From positions 4,380,235 through 4,444,234 of the forward strand of contig RQOL01000861.1 in assembly GCA_013076295.1 (NCBI GenBank): 64,000 bases of DNA. Direction: 5' to 3'. The notes beneath the pieces are model-generated. The model did no database searches and was not told the origin of the DNA. It saw nothing but the letters and a program-made list of their open reading frames with translations. Positions 23,119 to 33,400 of this stretch are shown in pieces. Every line of letters begins with the position of its first letter. Positions within the stretch are counted from its first letter, which is position 1. The stretch is from Sanderia malayensis. Taxonomy: Eukaryota > Cnidaria > Scyphozoa > Semaeostomeae > Pelagiidae. The translations under genes were made by a program, and so were the position numbers.

Positions 23119-25548
23119 ATGGGAAAGTGTATGAGTAGGAAGAGAGCGGAGGGAAAAAACTACGACGGGCCTCAACCTAAAACTCCAATCAAAACAGATC
23201 CACGAGATGATGCGAAAGTTCCTGCAAAAGTTGATGTAAAGACAGAGGATTCGCGTTTAAATGCCAAAGTAACGAAAGAACAGAACGGAGGCAATCAACA
23301 ACATGAAGATCGAGATGACAAGAATGCGAAATCTTTACCGCCAAATGAGAATAATTTGAAGAGTGAAGAATGCAACAACGAAGAGAAAGAGGAGAAAGTT
23401 ACAGTTGAAGTCACGAAAGAGCCGCAGCATAAAGGTAGCGAAGAAACTCTTGAAATTATTGTCCCAAGTTGGGTTGTTAAAAAGGATGTTGAATACAAAA
23501 ACAACGGCAGTAGCAGTGAAGATAAGAAGACAGCAGAGAAAACTACTACAAAAGAAGGCAAAAGTGAAGAGAAGCAGAATAATGGCGATCTCCACGCATG
23601 TCTTGGTACCGATAATGAACTTAAAGACGGAGATAAGATGGCAGAAGGAAAAGATAAACAAGCCTTGTTTGTTGTGGAAGATTTAGGGTCACTTTCAAAT
23701 TCAGAGACCAAGTCGAGAAACGAGGCTGGGGAAGCCAAAGTTCAATGTGAACGCAATAAAGAGGCTGAAGATAATGACAGCAAAAATCACGATGAAACAA
23801 AGTTTGCAATCGAATCGAGGAAGGGTGAAGAGCCAAGGGAATTTGAAGGGCAGACCAAGGTAACAAATGTCACTCTGGGTGAAACCAAGACTATCAACAC
23901 GGAAAAGAAGTCGGTGACATCAACACAGAGTACTACAGAAGAGTCATCTGAGACTGAATCAATTCAAACAACATTGAAAAATGTCACTGTGTATGAAAGT
24001 GAAACTACCGTCGATGTGCAAAAGAGGCTGGTGATGTCACAAGGTACCGAGGAATCAAGAAACACAGAGGAGAAGTTTCAATATTTTTTGAGCAAGGACG
24101 ATGGCCTGAAGAACAAGGAGGGAGACGAGAAGAGCAGGAAAGTTGAAGTTGAAGTTGATAAGATGGAAACAGAAAGAGAGGAACCAAATGCAGTCATCAA
24201 GTCACCGACGTCACCAAGTTGGGTTGTAATTGAGCTGCAAAATGAAGTAAATGTTACAAAAAAACCGAATGTTGCTAACTCAATACAAGTTGTCGGAAAA
24301 GAGAGTACAGAAAATCTTGAACCATGCAAGTTGTCATATGGAGAAATCAAACAAGAACTCGAGGATGAAGGCGATGAACCAGATCAAAATGAAAACGAAG
24401 AGCAAGGTCAAAATAAAGAAGAAGGTTTTGGCAATGGCGGGGAAGATTCTGATGACGTGGAAATTAAAGCAAAAGACATTGGCGAATCAAATGAAGTTGT
24501 CAGAAATCAGAATACAGAAATTCTTGACACAAGCAAGCCATCATATCGAGAAATCAAACAAGAATTCGAGAATGAAAGCGATGAAAGCGATGAAAGCGAC
24601 GAGGAAGATCAAAATGAAAACGAAGAGCAAGATCAAAATAAAGAAAAGGGTGTTGTCAACTGTGAGGAAGATTCTGATGATGTCAAGTTGATAATAATAG
24701 AAAACATTGACAAATCAGACAAAGTTGTTGCAAAAGACGCAGTTGAGAAAAGTGAGCCAAAAAAAGCGACATCGCAATGGCAACAGGAGTTAAAAGAGAC
24801 AGTGCAAGTATGGAGTGAGGTTTTTGATATGAAAAGAGAGCTATTTCTGGAAAGTTTCGCAAATAAAACAATAATGCTAAAAGATCTAAACATAGAAGGG
24901 AGATCCGTAAATGGCGTTGTGGCAGTAAAGAAATCCGAAGCAGCCACAGAGGTGAATATCCGATACACGTTCAATGCTTGGACGACGTTTTCAAACGCGG
25001 AGGCGAAGAAAATCGATGCTGAAGATGATGCATGTGATTTATTTTCATTTTCGATGTCTGTACCGATGGAACATTCCGTAGAGTTCGCAGTGTCGTGTAC
25101 GACAACCAGTGGCACGCAGGTTTGGGACAGCAATGATGGCACCAACTATAAGGTAAATAGCACCACAAGTGGACAATTAGTGGCCAATTTCAAGTCTGCA
25201 GAAGATGCGTTCATTCGTTACCTTCAGCAAAGGGGCATTTGTTTGTCGTGGTCTGGAATTTGCGACGATCAACCGAGAATGTTAATTGCAGTACTCAAGA
25301 AAGACGGCATAAAAAATGTTGGTGTGAAGTATACATTGGATGGTTGGAAAAGCTCTGCAAAAGTTGACGCAACGTTTGATGGTGAACGCAATTTAAATGG
25401 AACCCCTTGTGTCTTTTACACAACTTTTGTGAAAATCTACCCAGGAGCAAAAAGGCTGGAGTTTTGCCTTTTCGTGGAATATAACAATGACAATAAATTT
25501 TGGGATAATAACAATACAAAAAATTATTTCATTAACTTGTCAAATTGA
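23119..25548 (+). CDS. Large CBM21 protein with tandem CBM21 domains
   Basis: A single-exon ORF of 809 residues from an ATG in good Kozak context (acaaacATGg). The N-terminus MGKCMSRKR fits N-myristoylation at Gly2 with possible palmitoylation at Cys4, so membrane anchoring is inferred. Residues about 20-580 are low-complexity and acidic, rich in Lys/Glu/Asn/Asp, with an internal duplication about 68 residues long: SYGEIKQELEDE at about 406 and SYREIKQEFENE at about 474. Two CBM21 domains form the C-terminus. The first (about 587-690) has VNIRYTFNAWTTF and QVWDSNDGTNYKV. The second (about 704-809) has VGVKYTLDGWKSS and KFWDNNNTKNYFI. I could not find an RVxF PP1-docking motif, so a PP1 role is unproven. 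A poly(A) signal aataaa lies at 25784-25789. Confidence 0.85.
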   Translation: MGKCMSRKRAEGKNYDGPQPKTPIKTDPRDDAKVPAKVDVKTEDSRLNAKVTKEQNGGNQQHEDRDDKNAKSLPPNENNLKSEECNNEEKEEKVTVEVTKEPQHKGSEETLEIIVPSWVVKKDVEYKNNGSSSEDKKTAEKTTTKEGKSEEKQNNGDLHACLGTDNELKDGDKMAEGKDKQALFVVEDLGSLSNSETKSRNEAGEAKVQCERNKEAEDNDSKNHDETKFAIESRKGEEPREFEGQTKVTNVTLGETKTINTEKKSVTSTQSTTEESSETESIQTTLKNVTVYESETTVDVQKRLVMSQGTEESRNTEEKFQYFLSKDDGLKNKEGDEKSRKVEVEVDKMETEREEPNAVIKSPTSPSWVVIELQNEVNVTKKPNVANSIQVVGKESTENLEPCKLSYGEIKQELEDEGDEPDQNENEEQGQNKEEGFGNGGEDSDDVEIKAKDIGESNEVVRNQNTEILDTSKPSYREIKQEFENESDESDESDEEDQNENEEQDQNKEKGVVNCEEDSDDVKLIIIENIDKSDKVVAKDAVEKSEPKKATSQWQQELKETVQVWSEVFDMKRELFLESFANKTIMLKDLNIEGRSVNGVVAVKKSEAATEVNIRYTFNAWTTFSNAEAKKIDAEDDACDLFSFSMSVPMEHSVEFAVSCTTTSGTQVWDSNDGTNYKVNSTTSGQLVANFKSAEDAFIRYLQQRGICLSWSGICDDQPRMLIAVLKKDGIKNVGVKYTLDGWKSSAKVDATFDGERNLNGTPCVFYTTFVKIYPGAKRLEFCLFVEYNNDNKFWDNNNTKNYFINLSN

Positions 25549-25783
25549 AAGCTTTGGATTAATTAAAGGCAGCTGTATAGATGTAGTCATTAATATAATT
25601 TCTTACCATTTCTTAGCTTTTTGTAAACGCTTGTATATTAATTTGCACCGTTGTTAACGCACAGAGACTTCGTTTGAGCTGAGCACTAACACAATAACAA
25701 TTTTGCTAGTTTTAGAAAACGTTTTTGACTTAAAACTTTCATTTTTACAATGTTGCATTGTATTTATAATGCTGATAGTTTTG

Positions 25784-25789
25784 AATAAA
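25784..25789 (+). terminator. Poly(A) signal of the large CBM21 gene
   Basis: aataaa 236 bp after the stop codon, followed by a t/g-rich stretch (gagtttcaatttggtgcgtc). Confidence 0.6.
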
Positions 25790-25799
25790 CCTGAGTTTC

Positions 25800-27246
25800 A
25801 ATTTGGTGCGTCTTCAACTACATGTTATTTCTTCTGTTTTTAGCAAAACGACAAGGGGCCGGAGTTCGAGGTTAAGTTTCATGTGGTATGAAGCAAGCTC
25901 GCAAGTTTGCCGGCAATATAGGCCAAGTTTCCAACGAGAATGAAAGTTTGTTTGAAAAAAGAGCTTAAATAAACAAAGAATGAAATTGTTTTCTGCAAAA
26001 ACGCAAACGTATTACTTAGTTTTCATCCAGAAAATCAACTTAAAACAGAAATAAGACTACAAAATTCGACTTACCTCCATTTTTTTTTCAAATTTTAAGT
26101 GTTGTGAAACTTCAAATTCTTGTCGAATGACCCTTCATTCTCGGTAATCTGTTCATAAATTAGAAATGAAAAAATGACTTTTTAGGAACCAAGCAAGCAC
26201 CTCACAAAAAGACCTGACATATAACAATATCTATTTCTGATAAAGCAATACCTTCTATGAAATAACTGGTTTTTTACAAGCCTGAAAGCAACTTTCGCCA
26301 GCGTTTCTCCGCAAGTCCAACAGAATATAGTTGATAAATTTTGCATACCACGTTTACAAACTAGTTTGTTTCCGCTGAGTTGAGAAACCTGTTAAAAAGA
26401 AATCGATTCCCAAGCCATTGAAAAATACCCGCGTGTGTCAAAACAGAAGTTCTTTTGACCAATCAGAAGCCTTAACCAGAAGTGGCTAGCCAATCACATA
26501 TTTCCAGTAAATCATTTCTAACTTTTTATTTTCCAACCAATGATCAACGTCGCATGCTTTGATAAACAACAAGTAATAACCTTTACTCTTGTAGAAAAAT
26601 CTTCAAAACTGAAATGTTCTAGAGAAACTGTGCTGGGAAATTTTTGTACGAAATTGTATTAATTCAAAGCAAGAAGCGAAGAATCAACCTTGTAACAAAG
26701 AACTCAGAAAGACTTAGTCTTAACACGAACATGAACGTTTCAAAATGCTTTTGTCCCCTACTACAATAGGGGACAAAAGTCCTTGAAATACTTGAAAAAA
26801 TTCGTTGGCATTGCAACCTTTCTTAAATATCATTCCTTGCGCGCATCATTTTATCCCCCACTTCCCTTAAGACATTGTTGTCTTTTCCACCAGTCTTTTC
26901 TGATCGCCATGCAAGAATTTCCACCATGTATACAATGGTTTCTAGACACAACATTGTTTGGGGGAGGGTTTCAATTAAAATACAAGCATTAAAAGGCCCC
27001 ATACGGTAATTCAATAGTATACAACACAATGGCCACAGATGTAAACAACAAAAAAGAAATTTCCAGTCAATAAAACACATCAAGCAAGCGAATGATTTAA
27101 AAATATTACATTATAAATACAACAAGTCAAATATGACAAGAAGTATATACATGATAATTTCAAATTCCAGTGACAGTCAGCAACATCAAGTACATCATAT
27201 AATGCTCAGCCAAACAAAACCAAAGCACATTAAGTATGATTGAAAG
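25800..27246. other. Intergenic between two CBM21 genes
   Basis: No coding exon seen. Three ccaat motifs lie at about 26459-26540. A 13-bp perfect hairpin (arms cttttgtccccta) is at 26748-26779. The last few hundred bases should be 3' UTR of the minus-strand CBM21 gene ending at 27247. Confidence 0.45.
26748..26779. repeat. Perfect 13-bp hairpin
   Basis: cttttgtccccta, a 6-base loop, then its exact reverse complement. No gene is associated with it. Confidence 0.9.
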
Positions 27247-27729
27247 TTACAAAAACGATGCAATGTCAGTTACTTTGTAATTAGTATTATTGTTATTATC
27301 CCAGAATTCGGCATCGGAAGTTCGATAGCAAACTGCAAATTCCAGTGTTGCTCCCATGGGCCAATCCGCAATTTCAAACAAAAACCCAACCACATTTGGC
27401 ATGCTTTCTTGAAGAAAATCTTCATCAACTGATCCAATTTTATATTCGACCTCCTTTCCCAAAATTTCCTGATGTGTCAACCAACCGTCTGTAGTGTAGC
27501 GTACATTCAACCTTGTACCCTGGCTAACGAAATTCGCAACGACAAGCCCGGTAATTTTCCTGTCTTTTAGCGTAATTTCTTTCAGACATAATTGTTGCGT
27601 TTTTATTCTGTCAATCAGCTCTTCTTCATCTGGAGCCAAAAAAGAAGTCTCAAGTTGGGGGTACTCAGGTACTTTGACAAACACCTGGCTAAAAAAATTG
27701 ACAAAAAACTGGCTAATAAAACTGCCCAT
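27247..27729 (-). CDS. Small CBM21 protein, putatively myristoylated
   Basis: 160 residues from the ATG at 27729. The N-terminus MGSFISQFF fits a myristoylation signal (Gly2, Ser6). The frame runs upstream to a TAG but has no earlier ATG. Residues about 55-158 form one CBM21 domain: LNVRYTTDGWLTHQ, VVGFLFEIADWPMGATLEFAVCY and the family signature AEFWDNNNNTNYKV at the end. No RVxF motif is seen, so it may bind glycogen without PP1. Its convergent orientation and similarity to the 23119 gene suggest local duplication followed by inversion (inference). Confidence 0.8.
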   Translation of the reverse strand: MGSFISQFFVNFFSQVFVKVPEYPQLETSFLAPDEEELIDRIKTQQLCLKEITLKDRKITGLVVANFVSQGTRLNVRYTTDGWLTHQEILGKEVEYKIGSVDEDFLQESMPNVVGFLFEIADWPMGATLEFAVCYRTSDAEFWDNNNNTNYKVTDIASFL

Positions 27730-28323
27730 TTCTCTAAATTCACCAGATTTAAATAATTTCACCAGCTTTTGCGTGAACGCACATTTTCCAGATGTAAGCA
27801 GCTAAACCCACTACATTCAGGATATTTATGTTACGTCAGATTACTATTTCGAAACCGGAAAAACGTTTGCCTCGATTTCATTATTATTTAATTTTTTATG
27901 CAGACACGACCTCCTTGTGATAAAATCCAGGAAAATGATCTGCAAGGATGCTAGTCCTGATTTGTCAGCAATTTAGGCCACATTTCTATCGAGAATAAAG
28001 GTTTTCTTGAAAAAAAGAGCCTAAATGAATAAAGAACAAAAAAGTTCTTGGCAAATATTACTTGGATACTTATAGGTGATTTTAGATTTTTTCGTTTCAA
28101 TAAAACAAAGCCATGCAAATTGTAAACAAAATTGTACTGTACTGTATGTAGTCTCCCATATATTTTAGGAAAAAATCACTCCTAAAATATAAGAACACTT
28201 TTAAGAACATTCGAGCCTCAAATTATGAAGAAATTAAGAACATCCAGCCTCGGCAAAAATTATCTGGTTCTTATAAAAGAAAAAGAGTGTATTCGCTAAT
28301 CTTCCAACGTTTCTAGAAACAAT
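27730..28323. other. Intergenic
   Basis: Contains short repeats of taagaaca...ccagcctc near 28185-28270, resembling decayed copies of the 'aagaacc' MITE family. No gene. Confidence 0.4.
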
Positions 28324-29103
28324 CTATTCATTCTTAAAATTATCCTCTTTTGCATCCTTGGGTGACAGCAAGGGAAAGGGCAAATTCTGAATGACGACAA
28401 GCGTGTCCCCATTCTCAGGTCCGAGCATAATTTCCGTGCTCTTCGTGCGCACACGCAGAAACTTCAGTTCATCCCGCGGGTCCAAGTTCTTCACGACGTA
28501 GCGGGCAGCCGTGACAAGTTTCTTCGTAGCCACTTTGTAATCCAAGGCCTGTGTAAGATCGACCGAAGAGCGTTTGATAATTCCCTTGGAATCAACGATT
28601 AGGAATCCTTGAACAGATGGATCGGATTGAATGCGATGGATTACTTCTTCAGTAGGTGTGAGCACCCTGTGAAAACAAGCAGATCATTCGATTGAGCACC
28701 CTGTGAAAACAAGCAGATTTCCACAGGGCTCCACACATTTCTAACACACTCTTGTATAGCAGCTTTCGACATTGTCACAACGGGAGAATTTGCCCTCGGT
28801 AGCAAAAAGACAGTTTCTCCTGCTTATGGGACCCCTTAGAACCACTTCACCGACCTCCCATGGTGAAAATTCCTTTAAAAATGCTATGGCAAATGGAAGG
28901 TTTGTGGCAACCCTTTCAATGAACACTCACGGAAAGACTCTCACAAAGCTATAACAGGAAATAGAAATAAAAGATAACTATAACAATGATAAGACTCACA
29001 CATCGTGTCCAGCAGGTATGCCAATGAATGTATCTTTAGCTTGCGAGTATAAGTCGTCAAGAGTGAGATCTTTTGCTTCATTGTCAATGCCAAAAGCGGA
29101 CAT
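28324..29103 (-). CDS. DYNLRB: Dynein light chain roadblock/LC7-type protein
   Basis: Two coding exons: 29103-29000 and 28666-28324. The phase-2 junction gives AGHDVVLTPTEEV. The total is 148 residues. The C-terminal part is a roadblock/LC7 domain: TEEVIHRIQSDPSVQGFLIV, then ARYVVKNLDPRDELKFLRVR and TEIMLGPENGDTLVVIQN. Roadblock light chains dimerise and bind dynein intermediate chain. Standard DYNLRB1/2 proteins are about 96 residues. This one has about 36 extra N-terminal residues (MSAFGIDNEAKDLTLDDLYS...) and an 18-residue charged tail, so it is a divergent member. The 3' splice site of the intron is duplicated (see repeat). Confidence 0.85.
28660..28719. repeat. Tandem duplication of a 3' splice site
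   Basis: gagcaccctgtgaaaacaag occurs twice, 34 bp apart (28660 and 28694). On the minus strand each copy contains an identical tttcacag acceptor. The downstream acceptor keeps the roadblock frame. The upstream one adds 34 nt and shifts the frame into an early stop. Confidence 0.85.
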
Positions 29104-29286
29104 ATTGTACAAAATCACACCACAGGTTGGCACAAACAGTGACGAGGTATGGGAGGTGTATAAAACAGAAATCCAGACAGACCTTCCCAAACGTTCACAT
29201 CAATTTAATTATGTCTTGTTATAGCCTGCTCTGGCAAATGATCAGTAACGAGAAACGAATGAAATGAAACACGCTGCCGGTTGCTA

Positions 29287-29520
29287 ATGATAAGCCGTGG
29301 CTTAAGAATCGCACTGCTTCGTCAATCGTTTGCGAATAATCCGCTTACGAGATTGAAGCAAATTTGTGAAAACTTCGCAAAGCAGATGTTTCCGATGGTC
29401 GATAGGCAAACGGAATTCTATTCGAGGTTTATCAAGATCCCAAAAGGAGATGCGCGCATAGAGCCCAGAATGAAGCATCGTATAAAACTTGTAGCTATTA
29501 AGTCCACGAAGCTGATGTAG
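29287..29520 (+). CDS. Small basic protein, divergent to roadblock gene
   Basis: A 77-codon ORF from the ATG at 29287. The N-terminus (MISRGLRIALLRQSFANNP) has Arg spaced among hydrophobic residues and no acidic residues, like a mitochondrial presequence. The rest is basic (KHRIKLVAIKSTKLM). It lies 184 bp from the roadblock start on the other strand, so the two could share a bidirectional promoter. Family not recognised; a mitochondrial ribosomal or assembly protein is one guess. Confidence 0.4.
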   Translation: MISRGLRIALLRQSFANNPLTRLKQICENFAKQMFPMVDRQTEFYSRFIKIPKGDARIEPRMKHRIKLVAIKSTKLM

Positions 29521-30468
29521 ATATTGAAATATTAATAAAATATAACCACGAAAAATAATCCTGTGCAGAGAATATAACTAAACAAGAAATCTCCATATAA
29601 AGTAGCAATTCATCTCTCGCGTGATTTCATGAAGAAATGAAACACAAGGGTTGCTGGCTGTTGGCACCCTCTCTCTAATTAGCACCATCCCAATTCAATC
29701 CTGTTTTCAATACACCCCGTCTCTTTAGCACCACCCCTTCCTTAAGACCCTCTCTTTGTCCAATCCACTCTATAATACACCCCTCTTTCTTCTGTACAGC
29801 CATATATTTTGCACCCCTCCGATAATACCCCCTCTTTGTTCAATCCAATCTCCAATAAACCCCTCTCTCTGTCTCTCCATCACCCCTTTACTTTGAACCC
29901 TTCCATAAGACCCTGTTTTATACACCATACAGTCGCACAGCAAAAACCTTGGATCTTGGTTTGCAAAGGCTCATTTTAAATTGTCAAACTTCAATAAAAT
30001 AAATTAAACTTACAAAAACTGTATTGCTTACAAAACTAAAATAATGAATTGCCAAAGATAGCATTTTGAGTTTCATTATGAACAGTATTCAATGTTGTGC
30101 TGTACTTCACAATCCGCAGCTTTGGATATATATTTATTTTTGGAATTTGCAAATGGCACGGCAGTAATAAAAATCAATACGATGTGAATTCAAACTAATA
30201 AAGTCAACGCTGTCGTGTTTCGTAATCGAAGTAATTGCGCATACATCACGCCGTTTACTGCTGGACATCAGCAATAACCTTTAGTGCGATCGAGTCATTC
30301 ATGTCGCAACAATGAATGCAACACGCAGCCGTAAATTGTGCCATAAATAAAAGCGAAACATAATACAATGCGTTGAATCAAAATGTACAGTAATAATGCC
30401 ACACGCCATGTAGATATCGTACGCAATATCGTATGCAATATCATATGCAATTATTGTTCGTCGCTCTA
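29521..30468. other. Intergenic; pyrimidine-rich repeat
   Basis: 29660-29920 is a chain of cacccc(t/c)tctttg and caatccaatctccaataaacccc variants, probably decayed copies of the 'gattaagcccc' MITE family. The part nearest 30469 should be DIP2 3' UTR. Confidence 0.4.
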
Positions 30469-33400
30469 CTACATGTTGTATGCCACATAAATCGGATCAA
30501 GATTATCAGCCAGGAAGCTATCTCTCAGATGCATTCGCTGCTTCTCGCCACGGCTGTTCAACGGAATCACTGCGGGATCGACAACAACAACAACACCTAC
30601 CAGTGAGTGATGCTCCTCCAATACGACATTCGTCACAAGTGGAACGACATCCAGGGCCTCTTTTTCATCAGCGTCCAGCTCAACAACCACCACAAGGAGG
30701 TTCGTCCATGTAAATACAGCACTGAAGAAAAACAAAACGACACCTGGTTAGTTATTCAACGAACCTAACTATTGATTAGATATAAAACCGTGATTATATG
30801 ATACCATCAGTGAAACACAACAAATCAGCACAAATAAAAATCAAAATAAAAAAATACTATTCCAGGAGATTGATTGTAAGGACATTATCATTGTCATTGT
30901 TATTATTATTGAAAATCACAGCATACCATTCGCTTATTCCTTTGTGACATCGTATAACACTTGTTTCAATATCAATCGGGTGGTACCTCAATCCTTTGAT
31001 TAGCAATGCCTCGTCAAGAGAACCGACAATAAACAGTGCATCGTGTGGTGCTGAAATTCAACAAAGAACTCTAATTTACATATCAGCTATTTAAAATCGT
31101 GTACCAGATTATTAAACCGACATTAAACCATGGTGTACCAGAACACATTAAACTATCGTATACCAGAATACATTAAACTATCGTGTACCAGAACACCTTA
31201 AACTATCGTGTACCAGAATACACTAAACTATCGTGTACCAGAACACCTTAAACAATCGTGTGCCAGCAACTAGTCTTACCTCCATCGGTTTGCGTAAGCT
31301 GGGTTCGTTTAATGAATCCAAGGTAACCAGTTCGTGCATAAAGTGTCGTCGTGTCCCCAGTGGCCAAATGCACGTTGAAATTCTCCATTGTCAACCGGTC
31401 ATCGTCGTTAACATTGAAGTAGCCACTTCCATTGTGCGATGAAGACACAAAAACCTAGGAGACAGAAGAAACAATCCACTGTTAAAGAAACTCTAGGAAT
31501 CACTACACTATTAATCTGATCGCATTATAAAGAGATAAAGTGTCCAGCTGTCTTGACAAAAATTACACAGATCGAGCACAAGCTATTCTGATCGCAGAAA
31601 TAGGGTCGATCATTTAAGACTTGGATTTGAGCTGGTTAAAGCAGATCAACAAATGAAAAGAAAAGAGATGATACGGATGAAAATCAATTTTTACCTCGCC
31701 TAACGATGAATCACCACATTGCCCCTTCGTCTCTGGGTTCGCAATGACAACCTTTACACCGGGTAAAATCTATAAGAAGTTAGAAAAATGTTACTAACGC
31801 AATGCTATTTATTGTAGTTACTTTGTAACTCTGTAATTATCCAGAATGAGTCTTAACATTCTCAGAGATCCTGATACTCAAAGCTATTGTTTTCTAGAAA
31901 CCATTCACACCAGAAACCTCGAGAACAATGAAGAAAATTCGATTTAGGCTCTGTAACTTTAGACTAAAATATCAGTAACTTCAATCGTACCCTTCCTGAT
32001 TCAACTAGGCACAAACTATTTGGGCTTCCTCTTTCAACTTGTACTATCCTGATAAAAAAAGACCATTTTATTAGCTCCATATTAAAGAAAGTCACTTCTG
32101 AGTAGCATATGCAATAAGAAAGAACACGAAGAATAAGGGAGCAAGTGTTAGAGCAGAAAGTGAATAAGATGCGACATCCATACCTATCATGCCGAAGAGA
32201 TCTTGTATCGATGTACACACTTGTTGCTTCAGGATGTGAAGCCTCCTAAAATTAAAACAGAAAGCAATACAAAGAGTCATACATTTAACATTTGAAAAAA
32301 CGATCAGCCAACTCGCATTGACATGACCAAATAATAACCAATGCAGACTCAAAATATTCAATGAAGCTTAGTATCTTAACAATAACAAAGTTTAACAATG
32401 ACGTTGTTATCTTAGCATTTGAAGAAACAATGATTAACAATGACATCTAAATATCTTAAGTTTCATTTGCATCAGGGGTATGACTGAGAGGTATTCTACC
32501 TGCATGCACACGGCTATGTTGACACGAGTGCCAAACGATGTACTGACAGCCTGGGGAGACAGGTTCAATGCAGAGAACAGTGCAGTGAATGTCTGTGTCA
32601 GGTAGATGCGTGGTCGCTCTTCAGCCACTGCGATGCACGTGCGCAGGAAGGAGAGATTAATGCCTTTTGCCTACGATAGAAGATGCAGACTAGTATGCAT
32701 CAAAATCATAATAACGACGGGTTCATCAAGTCAAGGATTAATAAATCTTTCATATGGGTACTGATAAAAAATGTGTAAATTCAACATAAACTAGATATAG
32801 GAGTAGGGCAGTATGGGTTAGGAAGGCAGTATGCGCTAAGGCAAAGAAAAAACATGGTGGTTTAAGGTATTGGCTAAAAAGGCTTTTAGCCAAGAATTGA
32901 GCAGATATATTAGACGCGAAATGTTGACATCATAGTTACCTTTAAAGTACCAATGTGCGGTGCTAAATGCTTCGTACACAGCTCCATAACGGGGTATGAG
33001 CAGAATGTATCTCGTACTAGAAATAAGAATAAACAAATCAAATATTCCACCAGAGTGCCACATCGACGAACAGGCAATGAAAAAGCGAAACAATGCATCG
33101 AAAGATGTCTTAAACATCACAAGAAAGGAACAAGCAAGAAAAGTTACAAGTGTTGATTCCCTTACCTCGATATTGACTGATAGCCTGTAACCATAAGCTA
33201 GGACATGCTTCAAGCTCAACTGGTGGAACAAGGATGGTATGGTGACCAGAGTATATACTGCAAAAGACAAATAAAATAATTCACCCAGTCACCTACGCTG
33301 ATCACTAAACACACGTGTAGAGCAAAACTGCCTATTATTATGATGCAATAAGAATGCAGCAAATCAAAATTAAATTTAAACAATACATAGCAATAAAATC

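Noticed and set aside
23295..25145. Several minus-strand ORFs of 60-170 codons
   Set aside because: Antisense shadows of the low-complexity Lys/Glu-rich CBM21 gene.
26459..26545. Three ccaat motifs as a promoter
   Set aside because: No start codon or exon follows within a plausible distance on either strand, so no gene can be assigned.
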